Positions 58,539 to 64,000 of a DNA stretch of 64,000 bases are shown one piece after another. Every line of letters starts with the position of its first letter. The first letter of the stretch is position 1. Position numbers and translations under genes: made by a program. The notes below the pieces were generated by a model. It was not told where the DNA came from, did no database searches, and saw only the letters and a program-made list of their open reading frames with translations. This DNA comes from Bacillota bacterium (GTDB lineage Bacteria > Bacillota > Clostridia > Christensenellales > Aristaeellaceae), in NCBI GenBank assembly GCA_023436585.1, contig JAEZIN010000002.1, positions 310,001 through 374,000 on the forward strand, given 5' to 3'.

Positions 58539-59681
58539 TTATTTTACGTTGTACGTGTTGAAGTCGATGTTGTCGAACAGCAGCATGAAGTAGTTGGAGA
58601 CTTCCTTGCCGTCGCCGTCCACGTAGGTGGAGAGGGCAGCTTCGGCGCCGGCAGCCTTGGTCAACGCCTTCTTGAGCTCTTCGGGGTTGGTCTTCTCGGT
58701 GAAAGCGCCTTCGATGTAGGCCTTGGCATACTCAAAGCCGCCGTAGATCATGCTCATGTTCACGGGCACAGCCCAGGTGGAGAAGCGGCCCAGGGCGTCG
58801 TTGGCAGCCAACACTTCGGCAGTCTTCTTCAGGTAGGCGTCGATGTTGCCGTAGTCTTCCGGGGCGACAGCCAGGCCGAAGGAGGCCGGGAAGCCGTGGA
58901 AGGGGCTGGGGCAGCAGGGCAGCGGATAGTAGGCATTCGCCTGCTTCAGCACGGCAGCCTGCAAGGGCTCCTGCATGCCGCAGTTGGTGCAGAAGAAGGC
59001 TACCTTCTTGCCGGCGTACTTTTCCATGACCAGGGGAACGTCTTCCAGAATGAACTGCTGGGCGCCCGTCATGCCGGCATCACCGGTGGGGTCGGGAGCG
59101 TCACGCAGTTCCAGCTCGATGCCGGCATCCTCGCACTCTTCCTTGAGGATGTTGAAACGGGCAACGATGGTTTCATAGCTCATGTGGCGGGCGAAGGAGT
59201 AGTGCACCAGCACGTCAACGCCCCACTCTTTGATGGTGTCAACGATCTGGTAGCCGCCGTTGATTTCGTCCACGCCCAGAACGATGTCCGCAGCGCCGGC
59301 GATGTCGGACGGGTCTTCAGCGGGAACGCCTGCGATCAGCAGGATATCGTCGCGGCCCAAGTCCTTTTTGATCTGGGTGAAGGCGGCGGTGGAGCCCTGC
59401 ACGGACTGCACGAAGATGATGGCCTTCACGGTCGGGTCGGCAGCAAACTGCAGCACCTTGCCGATGGTGGTTTCCACTTCGGAGGAGAAGTTGTCCGGAT
59501 ACGTATCGGTGACAACGATGTCCGGGTACAGTTCCTTCAATTTCTCCGCAGCACGGAACTCTTCTTCACCCTGGGTGGTGGTGCCGGTCAAGATCGCGAT
59601 CTTGTAATCGGCGGCCAGGGCAGAAGTGGCCAGGCCCAGCACCATCAAGAGGGCCAGAAGGATGCTTACCATTTTCTTCAT
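58539..59681 (-). CDS. DUF3798 periplasmic-binding-type protein
   Basis: 380 residues, signal peptide KKMVSILLALLMVLGLATSALA with a type I site and no lipobox. The mature part has the DUF3798 order: YKIAILTGTTTQGEEEFRAAEK, YPDNFSSEVETTIGKVLQF, KAIIFVQSVQGSTAAF, and a Cys-containing loop FFCTNCGMQEPLQ. DUF3798 proteins are predicted ligand-binding proteins; the ligand is unknown. It heads the third importer operon, with TTGACG-18-TATACT upstream. Confidence 0.8.
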   Translation of the reverse strand: MKKMVSILLALLMVLGLATSALAADYKIAILTGTTTQGEEEFRAAEKLKELYPDIVVTDTYPDNFSSEVETTIGKVLQFAADPTVKAIIFVQSVQGSTAAFTQIKKDLGRDDILLIAGVPAEDPSDIAGAADIVLGVDEINGGYQIVDTIKEWGVDVLVHYSFARHMSYETIVARFNILKEECEDAGIELELRDAPDPTGDAGMTGAQQFILEDVPLVMEKYAGKKVAFFCTNCGMQEPLQAAVLKQANAYYPLPCCPSPFHGFPASFGLAVAPEDYGNIDAYLKKTAEVLAANDALGRFSTWAVPVNMSMIYGGFEYAKAYIEGAFTEKTNPEELKKALTKAAGAEAALSTYVDGDGKEVSNYFMLLFDNIDFNTYNVK

Positions 59682-59712
59682 ATAAAGCTATACCTCCCTG
59701 AACGTTTTTTAT

Positions 59713-59742
59713 AGTATACAGGATAACAATTCATTCCGTCAA
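59713..59742 (-). promoter_or_regulatory. Promoter of the DUF3798 operon
   Basis: Minus strand TTGACG (59742-59737), 18-bp spacer, TATACT (59718-59713). Confidence 0.75.
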
Positions 59743-59966
59743 TGGAAAAATAGTTAAAATTGCACTTTTATACACCAGATACTGCATATTGCATAAAGCC
59801 GGTTCCCCTGACAAACCATAGCGGCGCTTGATAAGCCGCCGCCCTGCAGGATCATGGTGCGTGCAATTGCAAGTTGCAATAAAAAATACATAAAAAGAAC
59901 AATTTTTCTTATATATCGTTTTTGTGATACTAGGACATGCGCCGCAGGTAAAATATGGCCATGAAG
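59743..59966. other. A/T-rich gap upstream of the DUF3798 operon
   Basis: No gene. It carries several GCAA-containing repeats, including TGCAATTGCAAGTTGCAATA near 59861-59880, a possible operator. The rest shows nothing I can name. Confidence 0.4.
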
Positions 59967-61514
59967 TCAGCGTACTGTTTGCCGTTCGAATTTTTCCGCC
60001 GCCCTGCAGCCCGGATTCACATCAGCCTTTTCCATCACCTTTTGAAACAAATGCAGGCCATAGGCGGTCCGAAAGGGCATGCCCTTCTCTATGCGGTATG
60101 TATTGTTTCCCTCGCCGCTCCTTTTCGCCAGCAGAAACAGCGTATCCTCCGCCCTGTGCTCATGGACATCCGCAGCGTAGCCGTACAGATGCGTCACGAA
60201 AAGCACCTTTACCCCGGCATCCATGAGGGCCGGAACAATCTCCTGCGCAAGAAGCAAACTGTCGCCGGGCGTGGTTGTCTGGAATGATTCGTTCATCAGC
60301 AGCAGGGAGCCCGGCTTCAATGCGTCCACCAGGATGTTCATTTTAGACAGCTCCACCTCCAGCAGGCCCATGCGCATCCTCGCATCCTCCCCGTTGGGGA
60401 AATGGGTGAATATGCCCGTATACACGGGGCAGATATATTTTTTCGCCGGAACGAACATGCCGCACTGCGCCATGACCTGGGAAAGTCCAACGCCGCGCAA
60501 AAAGGTGGTCTTCCCGCCCTGGTTCGGCCCGGTGATCAGGACAAGGCGCTTATCGGACAGGCAGACATCGCTGCCAACCGGAACGCTCCCCTCCTTCAGC
60601 GCCAGCCCCGCGTCCGTAAGGCACAGTGCCTCATGCCGGTGAATGCCTTGCGCGAACTCCGGGAAGCAGACAGGGACGCCAAGCATCGAAAGCTTACGGT
60701 AAAGCCTTGCGCAGCCCGCATAAAATCCGGTTTGGGAAGCCAGCCTTTCAAAAAAGCACGTTACAGACCTGTTGAATCCTGAAATGATTTTGTGCACCGG
60801 CGCCAGCGCTTTTTCCATGATTTCCTGCGCATTTTGAATCAGGGTGACGCTGGAAAGCGGAATCACAGTGCCGCCGCCAGGCAGGGGCATGCGGCCCTTT
60901 TTGCCTGGCGCCGGAATCCAGTTTAATGTTGCGTCCGCTTGTTTAAGCCCTTCGCCCAGCCGGCAGGATAGGTGAACGTATACTCCCTGCTTCAGGGCCG
61001 ACAGCTCATTCAGCCGGGCCTGTATGCGTGAAAGGTACACATCATCAAGCGTGTCCTGGGCAGCGGAGCACAGGCGCAGCATGCCCTCCGACTGACAGCC
61101 GCCCCCATTTGATGCCAGTATCCCTTTCAGCCTTTTCAGGCATTCGAGAAGCACCGCGGCCATCTCCGTTTCAAACACGGTCTTGTTTGCGTTGGACACC
61201 ATCCTGTCGTATCTGGGTTTTACAAACTCGGCAAACCTTTTTGTATGGCCCAGCGCTTCCAGGGCAGTTTTCAAAACGGCCTCAAACACATCCCCATGCT
61301 TAACTGCATCCCGCACCACCTGATTTCTTAACCGGATGGAGCCTGCCTGAACAAGCGGTCTGGCCAGAACAAACGCACAGGCGTCATACACGGCCTTTTC
61401 GCCGTTTGACATCGCGTCCAGCAGCAACTCAAGCTTTAAGTCCCTGAATAAATCCTGCGCGCAGGCAGGTTGCTTGCCGGAAGAATCCTCCAGGTAAAGC
61501 AGATCAAACTCCAT
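59967..61514 (-). CDS. MutS-family ATPase, second of a tandem pair
   Basis: 515 residues. The MutS core ATPase (domain V) is present, with Walker A GPNQGGKTTFLRGVG near 326-340 and SLLLMNESFQTTTPGDS near 403 in the Walker B position, where MutS usually has DE. A helical lever-like region precedes it; no mismatch-recognition domain I (no Phe-x-Glu near the start) and no Smr or clamp-domain nuclease is attached. ATG 61514 has GGGGAGG upstream and overlaps the first MutS-like gene by 11 bp. Not a standard mismatch repair MutS. Confidence 0.8.
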   Translation of the reverse strand: MEFDLLYLEDSSGKQPACAQDLFRDLKLELLLDAMSNGEKAVYDACAFVLARPLVQAGSIRLRNQVVRDAVKHGDVFEAVLKTALEALGHTKRFAEFVKPRYDRMVSNANKTVFETEMAAVLLECLKRLKGILASNGGGCQSEGMLRLCSAAQDTLDDVYLSRIQARLNELSALKQGVYVHLSCRLGEGLKQADATLNWIPAPGKKGRMPLPGGGTVIPLSSVTLIQNAQEIMEKALAPVHKIISGFNRSVTCFFERLASQTGFYAGCARLYRKLSMLGVPVCFPEFAQGIHRHEALCLTDAGLALKEGSVPVGSDVCLSDKRLVLITGPNQGGKTTFLRGVGLSQVMAQCGMFVPAKKYICPVYTGIFTHFPNGEDARMRMGLLEVELSKMNILVDALKPGSLLLMNESFQTTTPGDSLLLAQEIVPALMDAGVKVLFVTHLYGYAADVHEHRAEDTLFLLAKRSGEGNNTYRIEKGMPFRTAYGLHLFQKVMEKADVNPGCRAAEKFERQTVR

Positions 61515-63135
61515 GCGCGATCCTCCCCCCAATCTCCAAAGCTGTAAGGCGGTATCTTCGTGCAATGTCATGGGCGTAAGCATGCCCGTCGGCGTCGGCG
61601 CGCACGATTTTATATGTGCGCTTCCCGTTTTCTTTTTGCACCTGCGCCACCAGGCTCGCGGCATTGCTCAGGCGCAGCCCGTCGATATGGGTGACAAAAA
61701 CAGTTCGGGCACCGGAATGGTTCAGCATCTCCAGGGTTCTGCCTGCCATATCCAATGCATCCTGGGCTGTGGCGGAGGAAAAAAGCTCGTTGAGGATTAC
61801 AAGCGTCTTCCCGCCCGCGTAAGAAAGTATGGCCTTGAGCCTTTGAAGCTCTTCCATGAGTTTTCCGTTGTCCGCCGTGGCATCTTCCGCTTTGGTGAAC
61901 TGTGAAAAGATTGCGCTGTACAGCGGCAGCCTTGCGCTATTGCACGGCACGGGCAGCCCCAGGGACGCCAGCACGGCAATCTGACCGATGCTGCGGGCAA
62001 ACGTCGTCTTCCCGCCCTGGTTCGCGCCGGTGACAACGGCGCACCTTTCCCCGGCCTGAAGTATGAAATCATTAGCCACAACAGTATCGCCGCATATGGC
62101 CAGGGCCATGTCATACGCGTCTGTGAGGGAGATATCATCCCCGGCATTAAGCTCCGGGTACGCGAAATCATATCCCTTTACGCGAAGCTTGACCATCGTA
62201 TCCAGGTAAAGAAAGTAAAACCGCAGTTCTTTTGAAAAGCGCGCAAGGAAAGGTTCCGGCAGTATGGAAACTTCCTGTGCCGCCATGCGGGCATCGTCAA
62301 ATGTTTTTTTATGCTTTTTCAAAAGGGCATCTACGACCAAGGCTTCCAGTGGAGCCAGCTCCATCTGCCTGAAGGGGAGTATCTCCATCTGCTTCTCCTG
62401 CGCATTTTCCCCCCACCTCACGGTCAAATCAAAGTCCTGATACAACGCCTGTGTGTAATCCGTATCATCCGGTTCAAAATCCACATACAGGCTTCCGTCG
62501 CACAAGCGAAGGGCGTAGGATATCCGCTCAAGCGAACCCTTGGCCCTTTTCGCTTTCTCCTCCAGTTGTATAAACCGCATTTCTTGAATATAAGCCTGTG
62601 CCGCGTTAAGAAAGCTTGCAAGGCCTTTCGACCGGATGTTAAGCCCTGCTGTTTGTTCAATCAACTGGCGGAGGGCATCACTGTACATGACGGCGCCGTC
62701 CAGCAGATACTTATCCCTCTGGGCGTTATGGTGCGCCAGCCGGCCGTACCCAAGCAGGCGCTCCGCCTGTACAAAGGATTGCAAAAAGGACCGGAAGGCC
62801 TGGGCGGCCTCCAAATCCTCCAGCGTCCGCATCACATCCTGCCGGTACAGCACGCAATTTGAATTTGGACACAAATGATAAAATATATCCGTAAGGCATT
62901 CATCCGCATCATGGCACAGCACTTCCTCCATGATCTGATCCACGTTCAGGTCAAGGTAAAGCCCCGGGCGCATAGGCGCGTCCTTTGCATCCGCCCTGGA
63001 AGTCAACACGACCTTGTTGCCGCGCACGGCATACTTTTCTATGCGTTTTTCATCCATCCGAAAGGATAGCCAGGAATGGTCCTTTGCCTGCGCCTCGTCC
63101 TCAGGGGTGGGAAATAAAATGCTGTAAAACGCCAT
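61504..63135 (-). CDS. MutS-family ATPase, first of a tandem pair
   Basis: 543 residues with the same layout as its partner: helical N-terminal part, Walker A GANQGGKTTFARSIGQ near 368-383, Walker B-position LVILNELFSSATAQD near 443, and VFVTHIDGLRLSNAA as the His-containing D-loop/H region. Again Asn replaces the Asp before the Glu. ATG 63135 has AAGGAG 8 bp upstream. It is divergent from the MerR gene. Confidence 0.8.
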   Translation of the reverse strand: MAFYSILFPTPEDEAQAKDHSWLSFRMDEKRIEKYAVRGNKVVLTSRADAKDAPMRPGLYLDLNVDQIMEEVLCHDADECLTDIFYHLCPNSNCVLYRQDVMRTLEDLEAAQAFRSFLQSFVQAERLLGYGRLAHHNAQRDKYLLDGAVMYSDALRQLIEQTAGLNIRSKGLASFLNAAQAYIQEMRFIQLEEKAKRAKGSLERISYALRLCDGSLYVDFEPDDTDYTQALYQDFDLTVRWGENAQEKQMEILPFRQMELAPLEALVVDALLKKHKKTFDDARMAAQEVSILPEPFLARFSKELRFYFLYLDTMVKLRVKGYDFAYPELNAGDDISLTDAYDMALAICGDTVVANDFILQAGERCAVVTGANQGGKTTFARSIGQIAVLASLGLPVPCNSARLPLYSAIFSQFTKAEDATADNGKLMEELQRLKAILSYAGGKTLVILNELFSSATAQDALDMAGRTLEMLNHSGARTVFVTHIDGLRLSNAASLVAQVQKENGKRTYKIVRADADGHAYAHDIARRYRLTALEIGGRIAHGV

Positions 63136-63236
63136 GGCCCATACTCCTTGTCTGGGCGGAACCCGCCGCACGAAAAGCATAGACCCTGACGCATGGGCAG
63201 AGTCAACAAGAACTTTTCTTCATCCAGTTGTTGTTA

Positions 63237-63242
63237 TATAAT
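63237..63242 (+). promoter_or_regulatory. -10 element of the merR-like gene
   Basis: TATAAT at 63237-63242, 33 bp before the chosen ATG. No good -35 hexamer at 16-18 bp, as is common at activator-dependent promoters. Confidence 0.45.
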
Positions 63243-63275
63243 AAAGACAGGAATGGAGATTGGGAGGTGCCTAAA

Positions 63276-63722
63276 ATGCATATGAAAATCGGTGAATTCG
63301 CTGCCTTTTGCGACGTATCCATCCGCGCGCTCCGGCTGTACGACCGCATGGGGCTTTTAAAGCCTGCCCACATTGATCAGGAATCCGGCTACAGGCATTA
63401 CCTTCCCGATCAAGTACAGATGTTGAATACAATCATCAGCTTCAAAAAGGTAGGGTTTTCCCTCAAGGAAATCAAGGATATGATCTGCGCCCACTTAGGC
63501 CGGGAGGTGGTGATCAAACGACTTCGCGCTAAGCAGCGGGAAAACGAACGCACCGTGGCCGTATGCCAATACAACATGGAAAATATACAAAAAATGCTGG
63601 ATGCGCTTTGCGCCGCCCCCGAGGAACCGGATGAGCAAAAGCAGGCGCAGCGCCTGTCCCGGATCGCCTGCCTGGAAAACGATAAGCTGGAGCACGATTT
63701 TTCCCAAATCCTTTGGCTGTAA
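63276..63722 (+). CDS. MerR-family transcriptional regulator
   Basis: 148 residues. Helix-turn-helix MKIGEFAAFCDVSIRALRLYDRMGLLKP and the wing SGYRHYLPDQV are classical MerR, followed by a long coiled-coil dimer helix. No metal-site cysteines of MerR itself are apparent. GGGAGG lies 8 bp before ATG 63276. It faces away from the tandem MutS-like genes and could regulate them. Confidence 0.9.
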   Translation: MHMKIGEFAAFCDVSIRALRLYDRMGLLKPAHIDQESGYRHYLPDQVQMLNTIISFKKVGFSLKEIKDMICAHLGREVVIKRLRAKQRENERTVAVCQYNMENIQKMLDALCAAPEEPDEQKQAQRLSRIACLENDKLEHDFSQILWL

Positions 63723-64000
63723 TAAAGGTGCGTTATCAGACAAACGCACCTCAGACCATCAATAAACCCTGGGAGGTATCGGAGGGCCGAAGTCCTCCGA
63801 TTGGAAATCGCAAACCAGCGACATGTGCGGTGGTTTGCGCAGGAATTTCGAAGAAATTCCTTCCTTGCCCGAGCAAACGGCCGCACAAAGGCGAAGTCTT
63901 TGTGCAGTGCGGCGAGGGAAAAGCTCGACAAAGTGGCAGAGCCACTTTGTCGATACGCTGAGGTGCGTTATCAGACAAACGCACCTTAAAAGCGGGTACC
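63723..64000. repeat. Hairpin-rich repeat element bounded by identical 26-bp repeats
   Basis: Identical copies of a 26-bp unit (AGGTGCGTTATCAGACAAAC then GCACCT) at 63726-63751 and 63961-63986; each is itself a GGTGCGTT/AACGCACC hairpin. Between them are hairpins TCGGAGG/CCTCCGA (63779-63800), GCAAACCA/TGGTTTGC (63810-63838), GGAATTT/AAATTCC (63842-63860), GCACAAAG/CTTTGTGC (63883-63905) and a 13-bp stem TCGACAAAGTGGC/GCCACTTTGTCGA (63925-63953). No frame looks coding. Confidence 0.75.

Noticed and set aside
61504..63135. Standard mismatch-repair MutS or MutS2
   Set aside because: No domain I mismatch motif, no Smr domain, and Walker B has Asn; neither protein fits MutS1 or MutS2.
63726..63986. 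Two identical 26-bp repeats considered as a CRISPR array
   Set aside because: Only two copies, separated by 209 bp of hairpins, and no cas gene; spacing and content do not suit CRISPR.
1..64000. tRNA, rRNA, phage, integrase or transposase genes
   Set aside because: Looked for and not found; repeats seen are small non-coding elements without an identifiable transposase.

Overview
The window looks like chromosome of a moderately high-GC Bacillota, most likely an uncultured-type Clostridia. This is inferred from the DnaD/DnaI helicase-loading pair, split glycine dehydrogenase (GcvPA/GcvPB), RecD2, ComF, DegV, DUF4364, an HPr-like protein, a glycine riboswitch, strong AGGAGG ribosome binding sites and sigma-A promoters. 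No phage, transposase, rRNA, tRNA or CRISPR array was found. The genus cannot be named from this sequence alone.

Layout. 1-6.1 kb: dnaE (minus, cut by the window edge), then a dnaD-like/dnaI-like/pyrophosphatase/ArsC-Spx-like run. 6.1-12 kb: a membrane EAL protein, a secreted propeller-like protein, and an ECF sigma factor with a membrane partner. 12-20.6 kb: an FAD/[2Fe-2S] oxidoreductase, comF-recD2, an ABC-F ribosome-protection-type gene with an attenuator-like leader, an orphan FecE-type ATPase, a His-less HPr and DUF4364. 20.6-32.4 kb: an acetyl esterase, DegV, a galactose (Mgl) importer on the minus strand and a second CUT2 sugar importer on the plus strand. 32.4-43 kb: glutaredoxin, a second ABC-F protein, a DUF6483-like protein, an ATPase + TOPRIM (DUF4435-like) pair, mscL with a zinc ribbon, a Gln/Pro/Trp-rich repeat protein, a DUF362 ferredoxin and uvrA. 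43-50.3 kb: a complete glycine cleavage operon (gcvT-gcvH-gcvPA-gcvPB-lplA-lpd) behind a tandem glycine riboswitch. 50.3-53.6 kb: DUF1541, trxA-rhodanese, a His/Cys-rich protein, thpR and rhaM. 53.6-59.7 kb: a third CUT2-like importer with a DUF3798 binding protein. 60-64 kb: two tandem MutS-family ATPases, a MerR regulator and a hairpin-rich repeat element.

How the genes work together. Three complete ABC importers with sugar-type ATPases dominate the accessory content, and all three binding proteins lack a lipobox. In two of the three, one permease carries a long extracytoplasmic coiled-coil segment in front of the usual permease domain. The glycine operon holds everything needed to oxidise glycine and lipoylate GcvH. 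Transcription units are bounded by clear hairpin terminators, which are listed. Start sites were chosen by ribosome binding site spacing, and gene ends include the stop codon.

The most notable candidates for new biology are the coiled-coil permeases, the ATPase/TOPRIM pair (resembling PARIS/OLD-type defence), the tandem MutS-like ATPases with Asn in place of the Walker B Asp, the ABC-F leader with a three-codon upstream ORF, and the hairpin array at the right edge.
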